This document shows positions 16,559 through 25,170 of a stretch of DNA of 64,000 nt, piece after piece. The stretch's first letter is position 1. Every line of letters begins with the position of its first letter. The position numbers and the translations under genes are program-made. Source of the DNA: an uncultured Bacteroidales bacterium (GTDB lineage: Bacteria > Bacteroidota > Bacteroidia > Bacteroidales > UBA932); contig CAMZGD010000002.1 of assembly GCA_947306365.1 (NCBI GenBank), positions 124,001 through 188,000 of the forward strand, read 5' to 3'. The notes under the pieces were generated by a model. It ran no database searches, was not told where the DNA came from, and saw only the letters and a program-made list of their open reading frames with translations.

Positions 16559-18034
16559 ATGGCTCGAGCATTCTACCTCTACAATACGCTGACGCATCAG
16601 AAGGAACTCTTCAAGCCGGTGCACCCGGGCATGGTAGGCATGTATGTCTGCGGCCCGACGGTGTATGGCGACGCCCATCTGGGCCACGCCCGTCCGGGCA
16701 TCACCTACGACGTGCTGTTCCGGCTCTTCCAAAAGCTGGGCTACAAGGTGCGGTATGTGCGCAACATCACGGACGTAGGCCATCTGGAGAACGATGCCGA
16801 CACGGGCGAGGATAAGATTGCGAAGAAAGCGCGGCTGGAGCAGCTTGAGCCGATGGAGGTCGTGCAGACCTACACGCTCCGGTATCACGATGCGATGCGC
16901 CGCCTCAACGTCCTGCCGCCTTCGATCGAACCGCGGGCGTCCGGGCACATCATCGAGCAGATCGCACTGGTGCAGAAGATCCTCGACGCGGGCTACGCCT
17001 ACGAGAGCAACGGCTCCATCTATTTCGACGTGGCCAAATATGATGAGAAGCATCATTACGGCGTACTGTCGGGCCGCAGCCTGGAAGACACGCGTGAAGG
17101 GACCCGCAGCCTGGACGGACAGGACGACAAGCGCTCGCCGCTCGACTTCGCCCTCTGGAAGAAAGCGTCTCCCGAACACATCATGCACTGGCCTTCCCCG
17201 TGGAGCGAAGGTTTCCCGGGCTGGCACCTGGAGTGCTCGGCGATGAGCGAGAAATACCTGGGCGAGGTGTTCGACATCCACGGCGGCGGCATGGACCTGA
17301 TGTTCCCGCACCACGAATGCGAACTGGCCCAGAACACCGCTTCCCGCGGCCAGGGCGGCGTCCACTACTGGATGCACAACAATATGATCACCATCAAGGG
17401 CCAGAAGATGGGCAAGTCGCTGGGCAACTTCATCACGCTCGACGAACTGTTCACCGGCGACAACCAGGTGCTCGACCAGGCCTACAGTCCGATGACCGTC
17501 CGGTTCTTCATACTCCAGGCCCACTACCGCAGTCCGCTCGACTTCAGCAATGAGGCGCTGCAGGCGGCGGAGAAGGGGTATCGGCGGATGATGCAGGCGG
17601 CCCGGGACGTCAGGGCCCTGCCCGTGGACGGGAATGCCCCGGCCAATGCCGAAGTGCAGGCGCTGCCCGACCGGGCGTTCGAAGCGCTCTGCGACGACCT
17701 CAACACGCCGATTGCCCTGTCCGTGCTTTTCGATGCTGTGCGCATCGTCAACAGCGTGAAGGACAAGTCGCTGAAAATCAATGCGGCTGACAAGGAAGTC
17801 CTGCAATCGCTCTTCACGGATGTCCTGCAAGATGTCCTGGGCCTGCAGGACGAAACCGCCGACACGGCTTCCGGGAAGCTGGTCGACGGTCTGATCGGGA
17901 TGATCGTCGGGATGCGCAGCAAGGCCAAGGCCGACAAGGACTGGGCCACCAGCGACCGGATCCGTGTCGAACTCAAGGCGCTGGGCGTCCAGATCAAGGA
18001 CACCCGTGACGGCTGCGAATGGACGGTCGAGTAG
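16559..18034 (+). CDS. cysS: Cysteinyl-tRNA synthetase
   Basis: Class I aminoacyl-tRNA synthetase charging tRNA-Cys in the cytosol, 491 residues. HIGH-type motif HLGH at residues 40-43 within [22 protein letters not shown] at 283-287; zinc-ligand segments [10 protein letters not shown] and HHECELAQ. The length is near the family's usual 460-490. The frame is open further upstream through ssb, but homology begins at the ATG at 16559. Confidence 0.97.
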   Translation: MARAFYLYNTLTHQKELFKPVHPGMVGMYVCGPTVYGDAHLGHARPGITYDVLFRLFQKLGYKVRYVRNITDVGHLENDADTGEDKIAKKARLEQLEPMEVVQTYTLRYHDAMRRLNVLPPSIEPRASGHIIEQIALVQKILDAGYAYESNGSIYFDVAKYDEKHHYGVLSGRSLEDTREGTRSLDGQDDKRSPLDFALWKKASPEHIMHWPSPWSEGFPGWHLECSAMSEKYLGEVFDIHGGGMDLMFPHHECELAQNTASRGQGGVHYWMHNNMITIKGQKMGKSLGNFITLDELFTGDNQVLDQAYSPMTVRFFILQAHYRSPLDFSNEALQAAEKGYRRMMQAARDVRALPVDGNAPANAEVQALPDRAFEALCDDLNTPIALSVLFDAVRIVNSVKDKSLKINAADKEVLQSLFTDVLQDVLGLQDETADTASGKLVDGLIGMIVGMRSKAKADKDWATSDRIRVELKALGVQIKDTRDGCEWTVE

Positions 18035-18046
18035 CCGGGTCCCGCG

Positions 18047-18454
18047 CTACCAGACGAATTCGACGTTTTTCTTGATGTCCGGGTGCAGGCTGTTGGCCAC
18101 CGGACAGGTCTTGGCTGCGTTCTCGATGAGCTTCTTCTCCTTGTCGGAGTAATGGCTGCCTTCCGGGAAACGGATTTCGAGATGGAGTTCGGCCACGCGG
18201 CGCGGATTCGCCGCCATGACTTTTTCGGTGGTGATGGTCGTCCCGTCGATGGAGAAGCCATGGGTGCGGGCCGTCATGCCGATGATGGTCAGCATGCAGC
18301 AGCCAAGCGAGGTGGCGAACAGGTCGGTCGGGGAAAAGAGCGATCCGTCGCCGTTGTTGTCCTTGGGCGCTACCGTGCGGATCTTGCTGCCTGAGTCGAG
18401 GTGCTCGGCTTCGCAGCGGAGATCGCCCAGGTAGATGGTCTTCATTTTCGTCAT
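18047..18454 (-). CDS. OsmC family protein
   Basis: 135 residues of the OsmC/Ohr fold (YhfA-like group). The two redox-cysteine regions are SLGCCMLT (C52, C53) and KTCPVAN (C117). Expected to act as a cytosolic thiol peroxidase or related detoxifier, though the YhfA group has no settled function. It lies 11 nt downstream of rpoN on the same strand and is likely cotranscribed. An alternative ATG is at 18445. Confidence 0.88.
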   Translation of the reverse strand: MTKMKTIYLGDLRCEAEHLDSGSKIRTVAPKDNNGDGSLFSPTDLFATSLGCCMLTIIGMTARTHGFSIDGTTITTEKVMAANPRRVAELHLEIRFPEGSHYSDKEKKLIENAAKTCPVANSLHPDIKKNVEFVW

Positions 18455-18465
18455 ATCGTCGGTTT

Positions 18466-19872
18466 TTAGAGTTCTTTCCGGAGGCGTGCAATCGGTATGT
18501 TGAGTTGCTCGCGGTACTTGGCCACGGTGCGGCGGGCCACCTTGTAGCCCTTTTCGGCCAGTACGGTAACCAGTTCTTCGTCGGTGAGCGGCTTGCGCTT
18601 GTCCTCTTCGTCGATGCTGGTGGTCAGGATGGTTTTGATCTCGCGGGTCGAGACTTCCTCGCCGTCGTTGGTCACCAGTCCTTCGGAGAAGAAATACTTG
18701 AGCGGATAGATACCGAAGTGCGTCTGTACGTATTTGCAGTTGACCACGCGCGAGATGGTCGAGATGTCGAGGCCGGTCTTCTCGGCGATGTTGCGCAGGA
18801 CCATCGGTTTGAGCCGTGTCTCGTCACCGTCGATGAAGAAGTCGTGCTGGTAGTCGATGATGGCGTTCATCGTGTTCTGCAGGGTGTTGTGCCGCTGCTT
18901 GATGGCTTCGATGAACCATTTGGCCGAGTCCAGCTTCTGCTTGACGAAACTGGCGGCTTCCTTTTTCTCCCGGGTGGCGCTGTTGGCGGCTTCCATCAGC
19001 ACGTCGGCGTAGCGCTTGTTGACCTTGAGCTCCGGGACGGAGAAGCGGGGCATCGACATGACCGGCTCCCCGTCCTTGAGTTCGACGAGGAAATCGGGGA
19101 CGACCTGCTGCACCTGTTCGGTATAGGAATCGTCGATCTGGCCGCCGGGACGCGGGTTGAGCCGGACAATCTCGGCGATGGCTTCCTTGAGCTGCGCCTC
19201 CGTGATGCCGAGCCGGGCGGTGATCTTGGTATAGTGCTTCTTGGTGAATTCCGTGAAATAGTCGCGCAGGATCCGGGCGGCCAGCACGACGGTCCCGGTC
19301 TGCTTCTTGGCATTGAGCTGCAGCAGCAGGCATTCGCGCAGGTCGCGCGCGCCTACGCCCACCGGATCGAATTCCTGGATCATCAGGAGCAGTTCTTCGA
19401 CTTCTTTCTCCGTGGTCTCGATGCCCAGGCGGAAGGAAATGTCGTCGGCGAGGGATGCCAGGTCGCGCCGCAGGTAGCCGTCGTCGTCGATCATCCCGAT
19501 GATGAAGAGGGCGATCTGCCGCTTGCGGTCGTCGATCTTGCAGTAGCCGAGCTGCGCTTCCAGGCTCTGGTGGAAGCTCTCCCGCACGGAGAAGGTGTTG
19601 TACTGGGGCTTGAGATCCTTTCCCTGGTTGTTTACGTAGAGCTTGTACGACGGCGTCGGGTCGCTGCCGCTGTATTCGCTCAGGGATACGTTCTTCTTTT
19701 CTTCGCCTTCGGGCGAATCGTCCACGACCTCCTCAAGGACCGGATTCTCTTCAAGCTCCTTCTGGATCCGCTGCTCCAGTTCCGGCGCAGGGAGCTCGAT
19801 GAGCTTGATGGTCTGGATCTGCAGCGGGGAAAGCCGCTGCGTCTGCTTGAGTTGTTGGGTCTGCTTCAGCAT
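18466..19872 (-). CDS. rpoN: RNA polymerase sigma-54 factor
   Basis: 468 residues. The N-terminal activator-interacting region is Gln/Leu-rich (LKQTQRLSPLQIQTIKLIEL), followed by an acidic stretch, the core-binding region (GVGARDLRECLLLQL) and the C-terminal DNA-binding region with the RpoN box ARRTVAKYRE that reads the -24 element. Near-standard length. It lies in a run of minus-strand genes (LEA-like, SPOR, rpoN, OsmC) with 1-11 nt gaps. No enhancer-binding regulator is in the window. Confidence 0.96.
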   Translation of the reverse strand: MLKQTQQLKQTQRLSPLQIQTIKLIELPAPELEQRIQKELEENPVLEEVVDDSPEGEEKKNVSLSEYSGSDPTPSYKLYVNNQGKDLKPQYNTFSVRESFHQSLEAQLGYCKIDDRKRQIALFIIGMIDDDGYLRRDLASLADDISFRLGIETTEKEVEELLLMIQEFDPVGVGARDLRECLLLQLNAKKQTGTVVLAARILRDYFTEFTKKHYTKITARLGITEAQLKEAIAEIVRLNPRPGGQIDDSYTEQVQQVVPDFLVELKDGEPVMSMPRFSVPELKVNKRYADVLMEAANSATREKKEAASFVKQKLDSAKWFIEAIKQRHNTLQNTMNAIIDYQHDFFIDGDETRLKPMVLRNIAEKTGLDISTISRVVNCKYVQTHFGIYPLKYFFSEGLVTNDGEEVSTREIKTILTTSIDEEDKRKPLTDEELVTVLAEKGYKVARRTVAKYREQLNIPIARLRKEL

Positions 19873-19873
19873 C

Positions 19874-20341
19874 TCAGAAACCGGGATAATTGATTTGTTC
19901 CTTGACGACGAAGACGTACTGGTAGGCGCCGCTGTTGGTGAGGCGGCTGGCGAATCGCTGGGCGTCGGCCCGGGTCCGGAAGTCTCCCACCGTCACCTTG
20001 AAGTAGGGGCTTACGTGGCTCCGGTAGACCCGGATGCCGGGATACCGTTCGGAAAAGCCGGCCGCAATGGCTTCCGACCTGGCGCGGGCGGTGCGGTCGC
20101 TGTCGAAGAAGATGCGTACGCGATAGCCCTGCATCCGCGTGTTGCTGTTGGAAACGATATGGCGGGAAAGCGCGTTGCGCAGTTCATACGACTGGTTGAC
20201 GGTGGCCGTTCCGGTTCCTTTCTGGCTGATGAGCGACAGGATGTCCGCCCCCAGGACGGTACTGTCGACCGGGGATTGGGCGTGGGCGTTGCAGGCCAGC
20301 AGCAGGGCGGCCAGGAGGGCCAGGATGCTATTCTTTCTCAT
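19874..20341 (-). CDS. Secreted SPOR-domain protein
   Basis: 155 residues with signal peptide MRKNSILALLAALLLACNAHA; the Cys two residues before the Ala-His-Ala end leaves a lipoprotein reading possible. The C-terminal about 75 residues (GYRVRIFFDSDRTARARSEA to the end) match the SPOR fold, which binds denuded peptidoglycan glycans at division sites, including VTVGDFRTRADAQRFASRL. It overlaps the preceding lipoprotein gene by 14 nt and stops 1 nt before rpoN. Confidence 0.85.
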   Translation of the reverse strand: MRKNSILALLAALLLACNAHAQSPVDSTVLGADILSLISQKGTGTATVNQSYELRNALSRHIVSNSNTRMQGYRVRIFFDSDRTARARSEAIAAGFSERYPGIRVYRSHVSPYFKVTVGDFRTRADAQRFASRLTNSGAYQYVFVVKEQINYPGF

Positions 20342-20834
20342 GGTCTTTCGTATGGGTGGTTTGTCCGGTCAGGCTCCCGATCTGTTCGAGAGGCACACGT
20401 TGCATGGTAATCCGTTTTTTGAAGGAACCCTTGCGCACGACCAGGTCCAGGTCGGCCGTGTAGTCGGCAAGATCCGTGCTGAATCCGCCGCCCAGCAGGG
20501 CAAGGGGCCTCGTGAACCGGGCGTTGAGCGGGACCGGAATGGTCGTCTCGCACCGGGGGCCGATGGAGACGGGCTCCACCATGGTGACTTCCGCGAACGG
20601 TTCCGTTTCCAGTCCCCGGTAGATGGTCGCTTCCAGCGCTTCCAGCGAGTAGGTGGAGCGGGAGGGGTTCTCCACGTCGAGGTCGAGCGTCAGGGCGGCC
20701 GTAACGCCGTCAAGGCCGAAACCCAGCCCGCCGGCCTGGCTGAGGCGGTATCCCTTGATGGCGGGATTGCGGGATTCGCTGTTGCAGGCGGCCAGCAACA
20801 GGATCAGGGCCAGTACGGAAAGGAGGCGCTTCAT
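20328..20834 (-). CDS. Lipoprotein with LEA type 2-like domain
   Basis: 168 residues. Signal peptide with lipobox LLAAC. The rest, including ALTLDLDVENPSRSTYSLEA and a later MVEPVSIGPRCETTIPVPL, has the beta-sandwich pattern of LEA14/WHy-type proteins. An ATG at 20855 in the same frame lies only 4 nt after the promoter box, so the ATG at 20834 is preferred, without certainty. It forms an operon with SPOR and rpoN. Function unknown. Confidence 0.78.
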   Translation of the reverse strand: MKRLLSVLALILLLAACNSESRNPAIKGYRLSQAGGLGFGLDGVTAALTLDLDVENPSRSTYSLEALEATIYRGLETEPFAEVTMVEPVSIGPRCETTIPVPLNARFTRPLALLGGGFSTDLADYTADLDLVVRKGSFKKRITMQRVPLEQIGSLTGQTTHTKDHEKE

Positions 20835-20859
20835 GTTTTTCAAGTTCCGATTCATTATA

Positions 20860-20883
20860 CAAAGATATAAAAAGTTATCTTTG
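20860..20883. promoter_or_regulatory. Back-to-back -7 boxes: LEA-like operon (-) and miaB (+)
   Basis: Minus-strand TATCTTTG at 20860-20867 and plus-strand TATCTTTG at 20876-20883 are 8 bp apart, pointing away from each other. Each promoter's upstream element would have to overlap the other promoter. Confidence 0.6.
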
Positions 20884-20902
20884 CAGCGAAATTCCACGCG
20901 AA

Positions 20903-22225
20903 ATGAATGTCTATATCGAAACCTATGGGTGCCAGATGAATGTCAACGACAGCGAAGTCGTGCTCGCCATCCTCCGGAAGGCCGGTTACACGTCCTGCGG
21001 GGAGATGGGCCGGGCCGACCTGATCCTGGTCAACACCTGTTCGGTGCGTGACAACGCGGAGCAGCGCGTGCTGGGAAGGCTCGATGTCTTCCGGCAGGAG
21101 AAGAAGCGGCGCCCGGGCGTGATAGTCGGCGTTCTCGGCTGCATGGCGGAACGGCTCAAGGAGAAGCTGCTGGAAAACGCGGCCGTCGATATCGTGGCCG
21201 GTCCGGACGCTTACCGCGACCTGCCGCGGCTGGTGGAGGCCGTTTCGGTTTCTGGCAAGCAGATCAACACGCTCCTTTCGCACGAGGAGACCTATGCGGA
21301 CATCACGCCCGTAAGGACGGACCGTACCGGCGTGAGTGCATTCATTTCCATTATGCGCGGCTGCAACAACGTATGCGCCTACTGCATCGTGCCGTATGTC
21401 CGGGGTGCCGAGCGCAGCCGCGACCCGGAAAGCATCCTCCGTGAAGCGGCCTCGCTGGTCGCCGACGGCTACCGGGAGATCAACCTGCTCGGACAGAACG
21501 TGGATTCCTATCGCTGGACCGGTGACGGAACGTCCGCACCCGTCGATTTCGCGGGGCTGCTGGCGCGCGTCGCGCAGGTCGACCCGAAGGTGCGGGTCCG
21601 CTTCGCGACGTCGCATCCCAAGGATATGGGCGATGCGGTGCTCCACGTGATGGCGGCCCATCCGAACATCTGCCGGCACATCCACCTGCCCGTCCAGTCG
21701 GGCAGCGACGTGATGCTGGAAAAGATGAACCGGAAATATACCCGGGAACACTATCTGGAACGGATCGCCGCGATCCGCCGTATCCTGCCCGACTGCGCCG
21801 TGACGACCGACGTGATCGCCGGCTTCTGCGGGGAAACGGAAGAAGACCATGCGGCCACCCTGTCGCTTTTCCGGGAAGTGCGCTACGACAGCGCCTTCAT
21901 GTTCCAGTATTCCGAGCGGCCCGGCACGAAAGCCTCGCGCCATTACCCGGACGATGTCCCGGAAGCCGTCAAGACGGCCCGGCTCAACGAGATCATCGCC
22001 CTCCAGAACGAACTGTCGCTCGAAAGCAACCGCCGGTGCGTCGGCCGTTGCTTCGAGGTCCTGGTGGAGGGGCCGTCCAAGCGTTCCGATGCGGAGCTGA
22101 TGGGCCGCACGTCCCAGAACAAGACCTGCGTCTTTCCCGCCGCCGGGCATAAGCCGGGCGACTATGTGACCGTCCGGGTGCTGTCGTGCACTTCGGCCAC
22201 GCTGCGCTGTGAAGTGGCCGAATGA
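20903..22225 (+). CDS. miaB: tRNA-2-methylthio-N6-dimethylallyladenosine synthase
   Basis: Radical SAM methylthiotransferase that adds the 2-methylthio group to i6A37 of tRNAs. 440 residues: N-terminal UPF0004 domain with YIETYGCQMNVNDSE and its three cluster cysteines, the radical SAM motif CNNVCAYC in IMRGCNNVCAYCIVPYVRGA, and a C-terminal TRAM domain. The domain order and length are standard. The downstream lipoprotein gene starts within its stop codon (4-nt overlap). Confidence 0.96.
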   Translation: MNVYIETYGCQMNVNDSEVVLAILRKAGYTSCGEMGRADLILVNTCSVRDNAEQRVLGRLDVFRQEKKRRPGVIVGVLGCMAERLKEKLLENAAVDIVAGPDAYRDLPRLVEAVSVSGKQINTLLSHEETYADITPVRTDRTGVSAFISIMRGCNNVCAYCIVPYVRGAERSRDPESILREAASLVADGYREINLLGQNVDSYRWTGDGTSAPVDFAGLLARVAQVDPKVRVRFATSHPKDMGDAVLHVMAAHPNICRHIHLPVQSGSDVMLEKMNRKYTREHYLERIAAIRRILPDCAVTTDVIAGFCGETEEDHAATLSLFREVRYDSAFMFQYSERPGTKASRHYPDDVPEAVKTARLNEIIALQNELSLESNRRCVGRCFEVLVEGPSKRSDAELMGRTSQNKTCVFPAAGHKPGDYVTVRVLSCTSATLRCEVAE

Positions 22226-23292
22226 AACGAACGGTCGCTTGTGTGCTGTCCGCCTGGATGCTTGTTTCCTGCGGGGCCTTCCGGATCGTCAGTCATCCCG
22301 ACGGCGAAGCGACCATCGTCCGTACGGACAAGGAATCCCGGGAACCGAAGAGTGAGTTCTGGAAGTGGCTGGAGTACGGTTATCAGTCCGAGCATTTCCA
22401 GCAGGAAACCCTCAGGCTGGTAGATCCCCGGGCTGACGCGTACCTGATTCGCCGGCTCGACACCATCCCCGCCAAACTGTACACCTACCTCTTCCGGCAT
22501 CCCCTTCCGCAGGCTGAGGCGGAGAGGGAGTACAAGATTGGGAAGACGCTTCCCTTCGACACGGAGCGGCTGCTGAACCAATGTGGAGAAATCATGCTCC
22601 GACACTACCCCGAAATCTATCCGACCCTGGGAGAGGAGCATAAATGGTCACCTCAGGCGCAGTGTTACATGTACTTTGGGTTCTGGCACCGGCTCGGTCG
22701 CTACAGCCTCTGCAGGCAGAAGGACTTTCCGATGCCGCTACTGATGCGAAGCAAGCTGTTCGTGTGCCTGGCCTGCGGCTGGACGGCCCGCTATTGTGCC
22801 ACCGGACAGGAGAAGGCGCTGATCGAATACATCCTGCGCTGTCCGGACCGTAGCATCCGGCCCCACGACCTTTTCGATGTAAGCTATGTGCTCAACAAGG
22901 GAAACCTCTACCTGACTTTCCTGACCTGCGAGAACGTCCTGGCCGGCGATCCCCATCGTAAAGGACGCGAAAACGATCCGTTGCAGCGGAAACTCTCGTA
23001 CATCCGCCACGATTCGGACGAATGCGGCGACAACTACGGGGCCTGGTATCATTTCTTCGGCATCGCGCTCTACGGCCTGGTCCGTCCGGCCCTGGTCAGC
23101 CGTTTCGTGGCTTTGACGGAAAGCCTCGGCTCCTTTTTCTACGAAGGAGCCGACCGGCAGGAGCGCCTCATCAACTGGTATGGCGCCATCTTCGGCGCCC
23201 GGTTCCGGAAGATGATGGAGGAAGGAACGTGGGGCGTTCCGCCGCGGATCGGCGGCAGGACGGACTACCTGCTGCCCAATGGCCTGAACTAG
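22222..23292 (+). CDS. Cys-rich lipoprotein of unknown function
   Basis: 356 residues, not recognised. N-terminal signal peptide ends in lipobox LVSC. The mature part is rich in Cys, Tyr and Trp, including CLACGWTARYCATG and scattered further cysteines, and lacks obvious membrane segments. It overlaps the miaB stop by 4 nt (ATGA), so translation is probably coupled. At its 3' end, the bases CTAG at 23289-23292 serve as stop codons for both this gene and the convergent upp. A link to tRNA modification is not implied by the sequence. Confidence 0.75.
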   Translation: MKRTVACVLSAWMLVSCGAFRIVSHPDGEATIVRTDKESREPKSEFWKWLEYGYQSEHFQQETLRLVDPRADAYLIRRLDTIPAKLYTYLFRHPLPQAEAEREYKIGKTLPFDTERLLNQCGEIMLRHYPEIYPTLGEEHKWSPQAQCYMYFGFWHRLGRYSLCRQKDFPMPLLMRSKLFVCLACGWTARYCATGQEKALIEYILRCPDRSIRPHDLFDVSYVLNKGNLYLTFLTCENVLAGDPHRKGRENDPLQRKLSYIRHDSDECGDNYGAWYHFFGIALYGLVRPALVSRFVALTESLGSFFYEGADRQERLINWYGAIFGARFRKMMEEGTWGVPPRIGGRTDYLLPNGLN

Positions 23293-23942
23293 TCTTTCGC
23301 GCCGAAGGCCAGGTCGCCGGCGTCGCCCAGGCCGGGGACGATGAACGAGTGGTTGGTAAGTTCCTCGTCGATGGCGCCCACCCAGAATGTCACGCGCTTG
23401 TGGGGCAGGTTCTTCGACAGGTTTTCGACGCCGTCGCGGGAGGCGACGGGACAGACGATATGGGTGTGCAGGGGTTCCCCGTTTTCCAGCAGGCTCTGGT
23501 AGGTCATCAGCATCGAGGCGCCCGAGGCGAGCATCGCGTCGGCGATCACGAGGGTCTTCCCCTCGAGCTGCGGACAGCTCTGGTATTCGATCTGCATTTC
23601 ACACTCGTTGCCTTTACCGTATTTGCGGTAGGCGGCGACGAAGGCGTTCTGGGCATCGTCGAAGAAGTTGAGCAGGCCCTGGTGGACGGGCAGGCCGGCC
23701 CGCAGGATGGTGGCCAGCACCAGCGGGTCCGAAACCGTATGGACCGTGGCGATGCCAAGCGGGGTCTCGACTTCCGATTCCTCGTAACGGAGCGTCTTGC
23801 TGATTTCATAGGCGAAGATCTCCCCGATGCGTTCGAGGTTCCTGCGGAAGCGCAGGCTGTCTTTCTGGATGCGCTTGTCGCGGATCTGTGCAAGGTAGTG
23901 TCCCAGCAGGGAATCCGTTGCTCCGAGCTGAATGGTTTTCAT
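23289..23942 (-). CDS. upp: Uracil phosphoribosyltransferase
   Basis: Converts uracil and PRPP to UMP in the cytosol. 217 residues, close to the usual 208-215. ILRAGLPVHQGLL is the uracil PRTase Arg-Ala-Gly loop; VIADAMLASGASML is the PRPP loop with the Bacteroidota form of DPMLATG; the C-terminus VGAIDEELTNHSFIVPGLGD is the uracil-binding end. The ATG at 23942 is chosen over an in-frame GTG at 23951. It lies 30 nt after radC on the same strand and shares a CTAG stop palindrome with the convergent lipoprotein gene. Confidence 0.95.
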   Translation of the reverse strand: MKTIQLGATDSLLGHYLAQIRDKRIQKDSLRFRRNLERIGEIFAYEISKTLRYEESEVETPLGIATVHTVSDPLVLATILRAGLPVHQGLLNFFDDAQNAFVAAYRKYGKGNECEMQIEYQSCPQLEGKTLVIADAMLASGASMLMTYQSLLENGEPLHTHIVCPVASRDGVENLSKNLPHKRVTFWVGAIDEELTNHSFIVPGLGDAGDLAFGAKD

Positions 23943-23972
23943 GGGTGTCACAGGCTTTTTTACACCTTAAAG

Positions 23973-24656
23973 TTAGTAATTCTCGTCGGAAAAACTGAAA
24001 TATTTTTTCTTTCCGATGATGATGTGGTCGACCAGGGCGATGTCGAAGACGGCGGCGGCGCGCCGGAGCGCTTCGGTCTGCGTCCGGTCCTGCTGGCCGG
24101 GAAGCGGATTGCCGGAAGGGTGGTTGTGAACCAGGATGATGCCGCTGGCGAGCCGTTCGACGGCTTTCTTCACGATGATCTTGATGTCGATGACCGTGGC
24201 GCTCAACCCGCCGGCGCTGACCCGTTCCTTGCCGAGCAGCTTCTGTCCCCGGTTGAGGTAGAGGACCCAGCATTCCTCGTGCGGCAGGTCGCGCAGGAAG
24301 GGTGACATCATCCTGGCGACCGTCTCGGACGAACGGATCGTCAGTTCGTCTTCGGGCAGTTCGGCGGCGAGCCGGCGTGCCAGTTCGAATGCGGCCTGGA
24401 CGGTCGTCGCCCGGGCCGGACCGATGCCCGCGAGCCGGACCAGCTGCGGGACGCCCTGGCGGGACAGTTCGGCCAGCCGTCCGCCGCAGACGGCCAGAAG
24501 GGCCCTGGCCAGGTCCACGGCGCTGTGTTCCCGCGTCCCCGATTGGAGCAGGATGGCCAGGAGTTCAGCGTTCGTAAGTGAGGAAGCCCCTTGTCGCATC
24601 AGCTTTTCCCGCGGCCGCTCTTCCTCATCCCAAGTCTTGATGCTATGGTTGTTCAT
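23973..24656 (-). CDS. radC: RadC family JAB/MPN protein
   Basis: 227 residues: an N-terminal helix-hairpin-helix region (LAGIGPARATTVQAAFEL) and a C-terminal JAMM metalloprotease-like fold with HNHPSGNPLPGQQD (H177, H179, S181, D190). Despite the name, a repair role is doubtful; RadC proteins are of unsettled function. The start at 24656 (MNNHSIKTWDEEERPREKL) is preferred over an upstream in-frame ATG that lies beyond the terminator hairpin. Confidence 0.94.
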   Translation of the reverse strand: MNNHSIKTWDEEERPREKLMRQGASSLTNAELLAILLQSGTREHSAVDLARALLAVCGGRLAELSRQGVPQLVRLAGIGPARATTVQAAFELARRLAAELPEDELTIRSSETVARMMSPFLRDLPHEECWVLYLNRGQKLLGKERVSAGGLSATVIDIKIIVKKAVERLASGIILVHNHPSGNPLPGQQDRTQTEALRRAAAVFDIALVDHIIIGKKKYFSFSDENY

Positions 24657-24668
24657 GGTGTCGGGACA

Positions 24669-24704
24669 TAAAAAAACTTTCCAACAAAGGTTGGAAAGTT
24701 TTTT
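24669..24704. terminator. Intrinsic terminator after rpsT
   Basis: The stem AAAAAACTTTCCAAC / GTTGGAAAGTTTTTT with a short loop is almost perfect and has T-runs on both strands. It lies 26 nt after the rpsT stop and separates rpsT from radC on the minus strand. Confidence 0.88.
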
Positions 24705-24729
24705 CAATCGTTACCGACAAAAAAGCAAT

Positions 24730-24984
24730 TTATGCGAGCTTGTTCACATAAACGGCAATTCCGCTCTTCAGGTTGGCGGCCTTGTTCTTGTGGATGACGT
24801 TGATCTTGGCCAGTTTGTCGATCATGGCGAACACCTTCGGCATGGAAGCCTCGGCTGCTGCCTTTTCAGTGGTATTGCGGATCGCCTTGATGGCGTTTCT
24901 TGTCGTGCGTGCATAATACTTGTTATGCACTCTGCGTTTCTCACTTTGGCGGAAACGCTTGTCTGCTGATGCGTGATTTGCCAT
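24730..24984 (-). CDS. rpsT: 30S ribosomal protein S20
   Basis: 84 residues, the standard size. The N-terminus [18 protein letters not shown] and the basic helices [18 protein letters not shown] fit S20, which binds the 5' domain of 16S rRNA. The ATG at 24984 is 23 nt downstream of tRNA-Glu with no promoter box visible between, so the two are probably cotranscribed. An intrinsic terminator follows. Confidence 0.96.
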   Translation of the reverse strand: MANHASADKRFRQSEKRRVHNKYYARTTRNAIKAIRNTTEKAAAEASMPKVFAMIDKLAKINVIHKNKAANLKSGIAVYVNKLA

Positions 24985-25007
24985 TACTTGATTTTTTATA
25001 TTTTTGG

Positions 25008-25079
25008 TAGCGGGTAGGAGAGTCGAACTCCTCTTTAGAGAATGAAAATCTCTCGTCCTAGCCGATAGACGAACCCGCC
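25008..25079 (-). tRNA. tRNA-Glu (TTC)
   Basis: A 72-nt cloverleaf on the minus strand. Acceptor GGCGGGT / ACCCGCT (G-T end pair), anticodon stem AGAGA/TCTCT with loop TTTTCAT giving anticodon TTC, T arm with GAGTTCGACTC. It starts 29 nt after a TATCTTTG box and leads into rpsT. Confidence 0.94.
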
Positions 25080-25108
25080 AACATCCCACGCTGGTGAGAA
25101 TGGGACCG

Positions 25109-25139
25109 CAAAGATAGAAAAAGATTTTTCAACTACAAA
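25109..25139 (-). promoter_or_regulatory. Promoter of tRNA-Glu-rpsT
   Basis: Minus strand: TTTG at 25136-25139, a 19-nt spacer, TATCTTTG at 25109-25116. This is one of the best full matches to the Bacteroidota promoter in the window. Confidence 0.65.
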
Positions 25140-25170
25140 TTTTTTCTACCTTTTTACTTTGCCAACCCGG

